64,000 nucleotides of DNA from Adiantum capillus-veneris (taxonomy: Eukaryota; Streptophyta; Polypodiopsida; Polypodiales; Pteridaceae), in NCBI GenBank assembly GCA_014529385.2, contig CM043952.1, positions 54,454,119 through 54,518,118 of the forward strand. Reading direction: 5' to 3'. Position 1 is the stretch's first letter. Every line of letters begins with the position of its first letter. A program made the translations under genes and the position numbers. A model generated the notes under the pieces. The model saw only the letters and a program-made list of their open reading frames with translations, did not search any database and was not told the DNA's origin. Shown here one piece after another: positions 21,292 through 31,400 of this stretch.

Positions 21292-21672
21292 CTACTAGTC
21301 ATGTGTTTTATAATGAGATGTTATGTGTACCAAAGATTTTGAAGGAATCTTTCAGTTTTGTTTAGGATTTTAATTTTTTTAAAGCCATTTGTAGTACCAT
21401 TTTTTTTTCTACTAGTACTATTCAATGAATTTGAAAATTTCCAAAACTCCATAGTTTCACTGGATGCAAAGGGAAGCCATATTCAAACCTTTAAGGCCTA
21501 TGGCCTTACACAAGATTCTTACATGGTAAGAGAATTCATGAGGAGATTGTTAGTCAGGTGTTGGAGAAAGGTGTAATGCTTGGAGGGGCTTTGATTGATA
21601 TGCACAGCCCAAGAGGGAGGGATCTTATAACATAGCCCTGGACTTTCCCTTCATGGTGGGGCACATGTGGAT

Positions 21673-21677
<5 letters not shown>

Positions 21678-21753
<76 letters not shown>
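21678..21753 (+). repeat. (CT)n microsatellite
   Basis: 76-bp CT tract, followed at 21901-21926 by a (GA)13 tract that could pair with it. Confidence 0.85.
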
Positions 21754-21756
<3 letters not shown>

Positions 21757-21900
21757 TGACCTCCCACAAAGGCTCAAACACACACGAGTTACCTCAACGG
21801 GTTCATTTGCAATGTAACCTCTACCTACCCTTTGAAGCTTCATCAGCAGCATGTAACAAGCAACCTCTAGCAGCACTTGTGTAGCGATACTAGGAGGCAC

Positions 21901-21926
21901 GAGAGAGAGAGAGAGAGAGAGAGAGA
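21901..21926 (+). repeat. (GA)n microsatellite
   Basis: 26-bp GA tract about 150 bp after a CT tract. Confidence 0.8.
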
Positions 21927-21929
21927 AGC

Positions 21930-22406
21930 TTAGCAGGCAGTGAGTGTGATATGGAGGAGGGGAGAGGGGAACTCCAAATGGAGGCGGCGAGTGGGGAGGA
22001 ATAATTTAGAGAAATAATTATTTAACTCTTTGATCGTGGGGCATTCAACTTACAAGACTTCCTCATTGGTCCATTCTATGTTAACCAATTTTACATGGAC
22101 CTTCCTACTCAGTTTATGGACAGTATGAGTGCTTTTTTCTTTAGTTTGTGTATAGCATATATTGGACATGGATGACAAGTGCCCAACTTAAAAGACACAT
22201 ATAGTCTATGAGTTTAAGTACTAACTTGTTTTTGTCTCATAATGGATGCAAGTATCATTTGTGGAGCTTGCTATATTCTACACATATGTTCTCCTCAAAG
22301 TACTATATTGTATTTACCAACCTTAATGGAAGTTCTTGTATTTAAAGAATTCATCTTACGTCTATGCTTGTTATAATTTGATGTCACATGTTCACTATAT
22401 TGAAAG

Positions 22407-22449
<43 letters not shown>

Positions 22450-22878
22450 AAAAGAAAAGAAAACTTATTACAAAAAGTGGTATGCTAAAAAAATTATTTC
22501 AAAAGAGCCTAAATTATAAGATCCTAAAATATGCTTCTTATAATATTTCATAAATCTTTCACCAAAATCAACTTGTGGATAACCACCTTACAATCACGAA
22601 TAGTTTTGAACTAATAAAAGAAAAAGTTTGATATCTCAAAAGAATCTCATCATTCTTATTCTATAGAAAGGATTGTAAGCAATCACTTCATATCTTACCA
22701 ACTCATACTAATAATAATCTTGAGTGAAAAGACAACAACATACATCAAAAACTCTGTAATTAGCAAACAAATTTCACCGCTCCTTATCGTCCTCCCCTCT
22801 GTAAGCCAAAAAGAGTGCAAGTAGGGGGACTCAAATATTTTTCAAGCCACATTACTAATAATCTTTGCAGATTCTTAG

Positions 22879-22880
<2 letters not shown>
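21930..22880. other. No gene seen; contains (CA)n
   Basis: AT-rich sequence with a (CA)18 tract at 22411-22446. No coding signal. Confidence 0.5.

Positions 22881-22917
<37 letters not shown>
22881..22917 (+). repeat. (CT)n microsatellite
   Basis: 37-bp CT tract. Confidence 0.85.
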
Positions 22918-22920
<3 letters not shown>

Positions 22921-23128
22921 ACCTTGCTATTATGCAGAAAACGACATCATGTGCAGAGCAACTTAGCCCACCCATAACCCATTTAGTATCTAAGGGTTAG
23001 GTACCACCCTACAAGAATTACGTAGTGAATTTAAGCGAGTTATTCACTAAGAGTACCCGAGGCCAACAGTCCCAATAAAAATATACCAAGGAAATAACAA
23101 CACACTAAAAATAGCCATGTGTGTGTGT

Positions 23129-23550
23129 GTACGAGTACCAGTACCAGTATAGTTCACTAGTACAAATAGGTATCAGTATCAGTACCAGTATATATTTCCA
23201 GTACAACTCCAGTATTACCATTAGCAGTATAGGAGTATCAGTACCAGTAGTGTATAATGTCAGTATCAGTACCAATATAGTCTTGTAGTACCAATAAGTA
23301 CCAGTACCAATATATATTGAACCAGTACAACCAGTAGCAGTATAGGAGTATCAATAACAATAGTGTATACTACCAGTATCAGTACCACTATCGTCTAGTA
23401 GTCTTAGTAATTACCAATACCAATACCAGTATATATATTGTACCAGTACAACCAGTACTAGTATAACAGTATAGCAGTAACCGTATCAGTAGTACCAGTA
23501 TCAGTAGTAGAACTAGTACCAATACTAGTATTGTGTGTGTGTGTGTGTGT
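23129..23550 (+). repeat. Degenerate AGTACC/AGTATC minisatellite
   Basis: About 420 bp made almost wholly of AGTACCAGTATCAGTA-like hexamers. A higher-order unit of roughly 110-120 bp recurs, each with a TATAT core, a GTACAACCAGTA block and a TAGGAGTATCA block, starting near 23180, 23300 and 23420. It ends in a (GT)10 tract at 23531-23550. No coding function. Confidence 0.7.
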
Positions 23551-23569
23551 ACCCGCCCTATCCCAGGTG

Positions 23570-23616
23570 CCATACACAATGGGTTCGCAGTAGGCCCATT
23601 GTGTATGGGCCTACTG
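23570..23616. other. Two overlapping, mutually exclusive hairpins
   Basis: Hairpin 1 has perfect 14-bp arms at 23570-23583 and 23595-23608. Hairpin 2 has perfect 12-bp arms at 23588-23599 and 23605-23616 with a 5-base loop. The arm 23595-23608 overlaps both arms of hairpin 2, so the two cannot form together. Immediately downstream of the minisatellite. Confidence 0.75.
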
Positions 23617-23619
23617 TCT

Positions 23620-24440
23620 TGTGAAGTAGATGAGAGTAACAAAATTTGAGTATGAAGCATTAGCATAGATGTGCCAAGTCAAAATTTCCCTGAAGAGGGT
23701 CGAATCAGTCTTATCAACACAGTATCTGATATTGTCTTCAAGGAATTCATTACTCCTGTAGGAGTTTTAAGGCTTTGGCAGCCAATTTGAAAAAAGTATG
23801 GTTGTCATTCATAGTCTATCAATGATATATCTTATGCTTTTGCTCCTGATCCTCAAATGTGTAGTTTGTTTAAAAGTAACATGTTCCTGACATCCTTAGA
23901 AGAGTACTTGGCTAACTTTCCATTGTCAGTAAGTGTCACGGCAAGAATGTTTTTAATGAATTCAAATAACTCTGCCACCTCTTCCTGACAAGTTGGGCAA
24001 GGGTATGGACACATTTATCAAACAACATGGTTTGAACCAAAGAGTTGGCTAGATTAGCTGAAGCCCTTGATATTAGTTCAAATGCCATAGGGATATGTAT
24101 GCATCTAAGTACCTGAACCGATGCTTTAGAAAGAGGCACAGTAGGAAGCTCTGTCCCTTGAGATAATGCTAAGTTCTGCAAAGTCCATAAAAAGTTATTT
24201 TGAGAAATATACCACCAAAGGTAAGAACTGGTAGCCTCTTCAGCCCTTCAACCGACCAGGCGAACCTATAAGGGCCGTGTGAAGAGGGCTGCTCAAACTT
24301 CATGATGAGTTTGAGGGAGATAGAGAGAGAAGGAGATATTTGCAACTAATGCTTATGAAAGTTTTATAACTATATCTAGCAATTGTCCCTCATGCAAGTA
24401 TTTTTATGTGCCAAAGCTTTATAGTGATAGCTCTTGCAAG
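23620..24440. other. No gene seen
   Basis: Ordinary AT-rich sequence without supported features. Confidence 0.4.
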
Positions 24441-24444
24441 CAAA

Positions 24445-24510
24445 CATGATTCCTCTCTCACTTCTCCCTTTCAAAATCTTGTGAAAGGGAGTAGTGAGAG
24501 AGGAATCATG
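24445..24510. repeat. Near-perfect 66-bp palindrome
   Basis: Arms begin CATGATTCCTCTCTCACT and end with its complement at 24510. About 28 bp pair on each side, with one mismatch and a short central loop. It resembles a small foldback or MITE remnant in a GA-rich region. Confidence 0.75.
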
Positions 24511-24984
24511 TAGGTGAGCACCAGTGCTCACATTTCATGTTGACCTTGAGGGAGATAGAGAGAAAGTGAGAAGAAGAAGAGAATTTTACCACTCACCTTT
24601 CATGTTGACCTTGAGGGAGATAAAGAGAAAGTGAGAGAGAGAAAGAGACATCAGGAAGAGAGGTGGGTAATGAAGGGAGGGAGAATGAGTTTATGAAGTC
24701 TTGGAAGAGAGAGAGAGAAGGTGGGGCCTTAGGATCTAGTGACATATAGAGAGTGCTAGACACAGGTGTGGCAACAGAGAATAAGAGAGCTTAGGTAAGA
24801 AAGAAATATTAAGAGAGTGAGGGAGAGATATGTAAGAGATGATTGAGATAGAGGGAGGGAGAATGCCTATAAAAAGGGATGTAGCATGGAATTTCTAAAG
24901 TAAAGCAATAGTAGGTTACAAACGACTGTGGTAATACTCACCTTATTTGGTAGAGCATGAGCATGTGTTCCTATTCAAAGTCAT
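24511..24984. repeat. GA-rich imperfect repeats
   Basis: A segment around CTTGAGGGAGATA occurs near 24312, 24547 and 24610 in imperfect copies (24300-24660), followed by GA-rich sequence. No gene. Confidence 0.4.
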
Positions 24985-25017
24985 TCTACCTCCCTCTATC
25001 ACACTCTTCTCTAGAGT

Positions 25018-25077
<60 letters not shown>

Positions 25078-25292
25078 CTCTACATGAAGGCTCTCTCTCA
25101 AGCTCTACATGAGAGAGAGAGAGAGAAGGACTCTAGAGAAGAGTGTGATAGAGGGAGGACTCTAGAGAAGGACTCATGAAGGCTGAGCGCTCTCTCTCTC
25201 TCTCTCAAGCTCTACATGAAGGAGAGAGAGAGAGAGAGAGAGGGAGAGAGCGCTCAGCCTTCATTCCCTCTCTCTCTCTCCTTCATGTAGAG

Positions 25293-25340
<48 letters not shown>

Positions 25341-25369
25341 ACTCTAGAGAAGAGTGTGATAGAGGGAGG
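24985..25369. repeat. 385-bp foldback of CT/GA blocks
   Basis: The left terminus (CTCCCTCTATCACACTCTTC followed by TCTAGAGTCCTTCTC and CT) is the exact complement of the right terminus at about 25330-25369. Inside, CAAGCTCTACATGAAGG, its complement, and GCGCTCAGCCTTCAT repeat several times in both orientations between pure CT and GA tracts. The whole can fold into a long hairpin with nested hairpins. No gene. Confidence 0.8.
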
Positions 25370-25736
25370 TTAAAATTGTATAGAGAGGGGTATGACATAG
25401 AAGATAAGTACGAACACAGTTGTTTAAATTAACTTTAAGCTTAATCATAATTCAACGTCTTCACACAAACACTTACAGGCCTAGGCCTTGAGTCATCCAA
25501 GTAAGCATCGAGTGGCTATAAACAAGGTAGCTTCCATGTATACACTCTTTATCAATGAATTTCCTACTATCCCCCTCTCTCTTGTAACATACCTCTCTCC
25601 CCTTGGTTCGATTTTTCTCTATTGAGATAATGATAAAAAAGGACAGTGATATAATGTTTACAGGTAGAATTATGGTTTTTTCTATTGATTGATTCTTCAA
25701 AGTTTTCTATCTATGCATTAACGTCTAAAGCGGAAG

Positions 25737-26455
25737 ATGGCCAAGAAAACTAATGATGGTGCTTACATTGAATTCATTTACAATGGAGAAGCTATTGGTG
25801 TTGGAAAAATAGACAAGACTTCAAATTTGGCCAAGCTTCATGGAAGAAGATTGTCGACTGGATGCTTCTCAGTTGTTGTGGTAGAAGTATATGAAGGGAA
25901 GGACGCTCCTCTACCTCATGTTCCTTCTGGAAATTAGGAGATGACTACTTTAAAGAAGGCATAGAACAGTTTTGGTGCATGGCCTAGAAGTGATTTGGTA
26001 ATTTTTGTATTCATTCACTAATGGCTTGTCATTGATATCCTTTGAGTGAAAAGTGTTGTGTGTACATTTGCAATGGGTTAACTTGTTGAATGATCTTTGC
26101 TCTGCTTTTTGTTAAATAGCGGGTCACCAAGACTACAAGGAAAAAACCAACAGAAATGTCACCATCCACTACTATCAGACACTACTCTAGTAGCCACCCA
26201 GTTAGTCCTGTCCCATCTCCACCTATTTCATCGATGGAAAAATCTAAAAAACTTACAAAGGGTAAGCCAAAAGTGCAGGAAGGGACATCTTCTGGGTTTG
26301 TGAGAGATTCTATCAATTCGGATGAGGAGATCGATGACCGAGAGATGGAGGCCTACATGGCAGCAAGGGCAAATTATTCCCGGGGGGAGTTCCCCATTAA
26401 CGAGGATGTCACCGTACGACATGATAGATTGTCCAAGCATCTTGGGAATCAGAAG
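25737..26455 (+). pseudogene. N-terminal exons of the ParB-methyltransferase gene
   Basis: Exon 1 (25737-25997) is exactly 87 codons and has two TAG stops (25935-25937, 25962-25964). It reads GAYIEFIYNGEAIGVGK, then HGRRLSTGCFSVVVV, DAPLPHVPSGN and, past the stops, AWPRSDL. This is reminiscent of small domains found in plant CACTA-type transposon proteins (inference from memory, weak). The intron 25998-26119 is 122 bp with GT and TAG ends. Exon 2 (26120-26455, 112 codons, no stops) is a Ser/Pro/Lys linker and then an acidic segment RDSINSDEEIDDREMEAY. Confidence 0.5.
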
Positions 26456-26528
26456 GTGATTGTGATGTTTTTCATTAAAAGTATGCAAAGACTTATGCGA
26501 ATTATGATTTTGGGCATGGTTATTGCAG

Positions 26529-27500
26529 ATAGAGCATGAGACTCCACTGCCCTGGGTTCCTCTATGCCAATTTACTGAAACTTGAGAAATCAAGACAAGT
26601 TAGTTGGGATTCCAAGCGTCTCTAGCCACTAGCAGTTACCTTTTTGTTGGAGAGATATTATGAGCCCAAGGGATGCTTCATATGCTCTATCGATGCACAG
26701 AGCCATCCTAGCGTCGATGTTGACGATGTTATCATGCAAACATGGGATCCATTGTGGAAAATGGTCATTGAGGTCAAAATCAAAGATACATGTTGGGGTG
26801 ACCTTTGTGGAAAAATGTTATGTACATGGGATGGAACCATAGGTTAGCCGCTTGGATGGAAGTTCTTAAACAGAGTAAGTTTTTTTCTCTATGTTGTTAA
26901 CTTGAATGCGCGTTTTGAGGTAAATTACTACGTTATCTTTCCTATGATTGCAAGTGTAGCCTACAAAAAAGATATCGCTTTGCATCCAAGGGTTCGTGTC
27001 GAGCTTGTGGTGGTAGACTATTCAAATGAGGCTAACATGTTGAGCATTGTGATGCGTATAAACAAGTAAGTACCTTTAGGCAGGTTTGATTCAAGTGTTG
27101 CCTTTATAGTCAAATATTACTATCATTTTATGATTGTCAATCCAATGTAGATTGAATGAGGCGGGATACATTGCAACATCGTACACTGATATGTTATGGA
27201 TGGTACGGGCGATGGGGCTTGCTTTGACGGAGGCAATCATGGAGAAATTACCATGTGTGGTCTACAACTGAATGCAGGTAGAGATTGACAAGAGGGTAGG
27301 GAGAAAAGCATGGTATAATGTGCCTGTGGCTATGATGTCTCAACTTGTAATGGAAATTGCCTATGAACTTTGAGAGTAGCAGAATTAGGAAATTAGGTGA
27401 AGCACTTTTGAGAGATTCTTTGTGAGCATAGCGGTTGAACTTAATTGACGGTAGCAACATAAATATGGTACTTAGTTAACTTGGCATGAACAATACTTTT
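26529..27500 (+). pseudogene. ParB-like domain exons
   Basis: Exon 3 starts IEHETPLPWVPLCQF, has two stops and a frameshift near 26640, then reads ERYYEPKGCFICSID, WDPLWKMVIEVKIKD and LCGKMLCTWDG. A one-base shift at 26831-26836 continues with NHRLAAWMEVLKQ. The resulting G-N-H-R...A-W matches the signature loop of ParB/Srx-type domains. Exon 4 (26960-27065) gives HPRVRVELVVVDYS and exon 5 (from 27151) gives LNEAGYIATSYTDM. The codons split by both introns join cleanly. Exon 5 has a TGA at 27269-27271, continues as EIDKRVGRKAWYNVPVAMM and then shifts frame near 27370. ParB-like domains bind DNA and nucleotides, and in methylase fusions their role is uncertain. Confidence 0.5.
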
Positions 27501-28383
27501 GCAAGATAGAGAGAGTTTAGAGAACATGACAATAGTTGAGGACCGGATTCATATGGAGCCGGTCCCCCCTCCAATAGGCATTTGTATTATAGTTTCTCCC
27601 ATCAAGAAAGACTTGGTACAATAAAATCTTTGTGTTCCTTGTAACCGAGGTGATGCAATGAAGATGGAAAGCTTCATGCATCACAAGCATAACATAAGCT
27701 TGAAGAAAGCATTAACTATCCCAAGCCTCAGTCCCAAGGCCTCAAACACCTTCGAAGGTGGAGAGAGCTAGCGGGGAATGAGGATAGGGAAGAGGAAGAA
27801 GAAACATTCCATAGGAGAAAGAAATAGTTCCTCACTTATCATTACTCTTCTTGCTAGCATACATATAAGCATAGTAATGAAGATGGAGAAGATGGCAAGC
27901 TTAAGCATTGAAGCATGACTCTTGGTTGGATTTGCATTCCATAGCCAAGAGTGTTGGTGTAGGCTTTCACTCTCACAAGCTTGGAGAAGGAGGTGGTGTT
28001 CCTCAACTTTCACCAAGTGAGAATAGCCTTGCAAATGAGTGTGTGTGTGTGTGGAGTATATCCCCCTAGCACCCCCCCTCCTTGCTTTGGGCGAGTGGTG
28101 ACCTTTCTGCATGTTGTAAGCTCATTGGACCCCTCTCCCCCTAGTCAATCACATGCAGCATGCAGTCAAGTACATGGGTAGTCTTTTGACAAGTGTCCTC
28201 CTTATTACTTAGAGAGAGAGAGCTTGAAAATATCTAGATATTTGTTAGATGGAAGTAGAAGCTCATTGGACCCCTCTTTAGCCCAACCAATAGCATTCAA
28301 GCACACCATGTGGTTAAGCTTAGTGAGAGTCTGGCATGTGTCCCATGTGCTCTTTTATAATTTCCTTAACTTTGAGATTTTTA

Positions 28384-28500
28384 TGCATAGGAAGTTTCTC
28401 AAGCAACTTCCTCATTAAGTGTGTAGGTTCTCTTTTTGACTCAAGCATCTTACCCCCCATGCATAGGAAGCTTCTCAAGCAACTTCCTCATTAAATGTGA
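28384..28500 (+). repeat. 75-bp direct duplication
   Basis: ATGCATAGGAAGNTTCTCAAG followed by CAACTTCCTCATTAA occurs at 28384 and again at 28459 with few differences. Confidence 0.65.
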
Positions 28501-28544
28501 CAAGTACCTCAAGTACCTTAGTCATCAAGCATGGCAAGCACCTT

Positions 28545-28725
28545 AGGTGGAGTTCCCACCTCAAGAACAATCCTAGCTTGCTTCAGTTTAGGTCAGGTTC
28601 CTACCTCAAACACAACCCTAGCTTGCCTAAGTTTAGGTCGGGTTCCCACCTCAAGCACATCCCTAGCTTGCTTAAGTTTAGGTTGGGTTCTCACCTCAAG
28701 CTCAGCCCTAGTTTGCTTAAGGTCA
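28545..28725 (+). repeat. 45-bp minisatellite, four units
   Basis: Units of GGTTCCCACCTCAAGCAC + AACCCTAGCTTGC + TTAAGTTTAGGTC repeat four times with 5-15% divergence. The 45-bp period keeps frame, giving a Ser-Gly-Ser/His-Leu-Lys 15-residue pattern, but there is no sign of a real protein. Confidence 0.75.
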
Positions 28726-29082
28726 AAGGACTTTTAACACTAACCATTGGAGGTTTTTAATGAAGCTAACCCTAAGGCCTTTTAAGCTTCATTAGTTAAC
28801 CTTGCTCTTTGATAGACCATCTCTCATTTGGGCCCCTTTACCATTGGCCCCGTGTTGAGATAGATCCGTAAGCACATGTCTATATTCTAGCCCTTATTCT
28901 CGTTTATTATCCCATATTAAATGATCAGTTTAATATGAGAAAATCATTTGGGTTGGTTAGATATTAGATATTTAATGACACAACTTCTACATCCACTGAG
29001 TGCCATTGTAGTTTTTTTACATTAATTAGCATCAAATTTTGCATCTCGCAACATGTATTTATCAATAATGCCATACATACAG

Positions 29083-30290
29083 GAAAAGTACACTCTTGCA
29101 TTGATAAAGATCATTGCCAAGGAGGATAGAATGCTTCCTTCTGAGTTTCAAAGCAATTATAAAAAGGCATTCTTTGAAACAGATGCACCATCCAAAAAGA
29201 TAACAAAACATGCGTTCGCCATTGTTGATCCATCCTTTGGGAGATGATTGGTGGAGGTTTATTGTTTTGACCTTCCATGTGCTAAAAAATATAGAAATTG
29301 ATCCTTGTTGGCTTCAACGCAGGATATTGCAAACAATCTAGTGGACCAGCCGACCAAAGTGGCTAACTGAGTAAAGACTGTACGGGTTGGCATGTGTGGA
29401 TCTTCTGCCAGTGAAGAAAACATTCAGTCTCCGTGCAATGGCTTCTAGACCAAGCACATGTTAAGAGTTTGGACATACGTAGACAAGTGAGCACATTTGG
29501 TCATTGCCTTAACAATCTACCTCTCTAGCTTGGCATGGAATCCAATTGTCATGTCAATGTTTTCACAACCCAGGAGAGTCAGTTGTGTTCAGGGAGTGGT
29601 TGCGGGTTGAGGTTTTCTGGTCTTCAATTGCAAGAGAAGCAGGGAACTTACACATCAACATCCGGAGTATACATTTGACATCCATGCTTGGTCTTGACCT
29701 TGCTTCGTTTCTCGATGATGCCAAGCTTACTCATAGAGGAAAGAGCTTCGCTGATGAGTTGTCTCTAATGAAAAAGGGAACTCAATCAGAGGTGGCCAAA
29801 GCGTTGGCAAATGCAGGCAAAAGATGTCTTTGTAGGTTAGATCACTATATATTTTTGCCTCAAAAAAAATAAAAATTTTTGAGTGCTTATAATTTTGTAA
29901 CCTATATTAGATGGTTGCAAAGGTGTAAGTTCAACATCAGAGGTGTTGCAAGCTTGCAAAAAATGTTTGAAATCAGTAAACCAAAACAAATTATATTTTT
30001 GAGTGCTTATAATTTTGTAGCTTGTATTAGATGGTTGTGAAAGTGTAAGTTCAACATCAGAGGTGTTGCAAGCTTGCGAAAATTGCTTGAAATTAGTAAA
30101 CCAGAGCAAGTGTTCAACCCTTTGCAAGTGGCTCACAACTTCAAGGGGAGAGTTACCAGGACCTACCTTGGTTCTTGGAGTATCATGAGGGATGTTTCCC
30201 TATAAGCAAGGACAAAGCACACAATGATGCAATGAGGAAAGAGAAGAAAGAGCACGTGCATGTACAAAAATTTCCACAGCAATAGAGTTT
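29083..30290 (+). pseudogene. Middle exons of the ParB-methyltransferase gene
   Basis: 29083-29247 follows a CAG acceptor and reads EKYTLALIKIIAKEDRM, then KKITKHAFAIVDPSFG. 29323-29540 also follows a CAG and reads DIANNLVDQPTKVAN with two stops before TKHMLRVWTY. 29546-29840 reads VVFREWLRVEVFWSSIA, then LGLDLASFLDDAKLT and SEVAKALANAGKR. 30130-30285 reads DLPWFLEYHEGCFPIS and a Lys/Glu tail. All are gene-like in composition but I cannot assign a fold. A 120-bp tandem duplication (29877-30115) interrupts the last part. Confidence 0.4.
29877..30115 (+). repeat. 120-bp tandem duplication
   Basis: Two adjacent units starting TGAGTGCTTATAATTTTGTA (about 29880 and 30000), roughly 90% identical, each with AGTGTAAGTTCAACATCAG or a close variant. 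Confidence 0.8.
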
Positions 30291-30751
30291 AGTGTGCAAT
30301 CGCCTAGAGGAGAGGGATTCGATACGACTTCACAGTTACCATCATTCTGTGATTTAAAAATCTTCACTTATGAGCACGGTCTTTGTGGTGGCATTTCATT
30401 TTCACTAAGCAATTTGGCTTTGTTATGCAGATCGAACAGTTTGGTCGCTCTTCTGGCTCACAATGAGAGTCTAGAATGAAAGAAAAAAGTGAGCTCTATT
30501 GATTTTTGTAAGAATTATATTCTTGATTGTTTAGCTTATTATTATGGTCTTGTTGTTCTTGAAAAAGAATTGAGATGTCTGTAGAGGAGGTGGTAGACTT
30601 TGCCATCACGAGTCTGGAAGCATAAATATTGTATGTCTCAGACATGCCACTAGTTACACTACCGTCTATTGGTAATTTCCAATCTCGAGTGAATGGTTGT
30701 TCAAGTATGATTTAAGAGCTTGTTTGCTTAATTCATGTTTTTGTTTTGCAG

Positions 30752-31318
30752 CTACTGGTAGCGAGCGTGTCCAGATTTTGCATCTTGATTCCAACAAGAC
30801 AGAGGATGACTTGAAAAATGCATTGTTGAGCAATGTCATGCCTCACGTGGTGGAGAAGTGTCTAATGCCATTGCGAGATGGGTCGACCGCTGATTTATCG
30901 ATGAACGCATCTATTTTTTTCTTGCCATCAAACACGCCTTTGTATGGGCTATTTGAAACAGAAGTCCGTGATTGGAACAAGATGGAAGCATGCCATTTTG
31001 AACAACTCGCATGACTTGCATTGGCAACAATTAATGACAAAGGTGTGTTCTTGGTTGTTTGTCCGTCAAATAATTATGGAATGGTGCATGATATGGCATC
31101 AGCTGTTGGTTGACGAGAAGACCACTTGAATGTGGTTGTGTGTAACACAACTGTGTGCAAGACAAAAAGTAGAAGTATGCGCACATTGTTGGTGTCAGCA
31201 ATGAGAAAAGAGTAGACTTGGACTTCATAGGCCATTGACATTCAATCAGACGATGCTTGGTACAGTTCGCTGCAAGAGGATGATTGGACATGAGAGGAAG
31301 ATGGGACACCAATGCGAG
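30752..31318 (+). pseudogene. Methyltransferase catalytic exon
   Basis: Begins after a TTTTGCAG acceptor and stays in one frame for 189 codons despite five stops (the first TGA at 31012-31014). It reads RVQILHLDSNKTEDDL, then ASIFFLPSNTPLYGLFE. The catalytic D-P-P-Y of amino methyltransferases would fall at T-P-L-Y. It continues INDKGVFLVVCPSNNYG and NVVVCNTTVCKTKSRSM with TLLVSAMRK. The last blocks match the post-catalytic strands of N6_N4_Mtase proteins, where a W/N-K-x segment and an E/L-I-L-x-A-x-K strand follow. The changed catalytic motif and stops make it inactive. Confidence 0.55.
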
Positions 31319-31400
31319 GTACAGTCCGTTACTCATTGGCTCTATGTATAGTTTTCATGTAGCCTATTACTAGATCCTTTGACAAATATTTGTTGTGTAG

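Larger units (their letters stand above)
27510..29080. mobile_element. Insertion interrupting the ParB-methyltransferase gene
   Basis: About 1.57 kb with no similarity to the gene. It starts near a small inverted GACCGGATTC / GAGCCGGTCC segment at 27540 and contains a (GT)n tract (28038-28052), a 75-bp direct duplication (28384 and 28459) and a 45-bp minisatellite. Exact ends and target duplication were not identified, so it could instead be a long intron with repeats. Confidence 0.35.

Noticed and set aside
23129-23550. Possible CRISPR-like array
   Set aside because: No constant repeat with unique spacers. It is a degenerate hexamer minisatellite in a eukaryotic genome.
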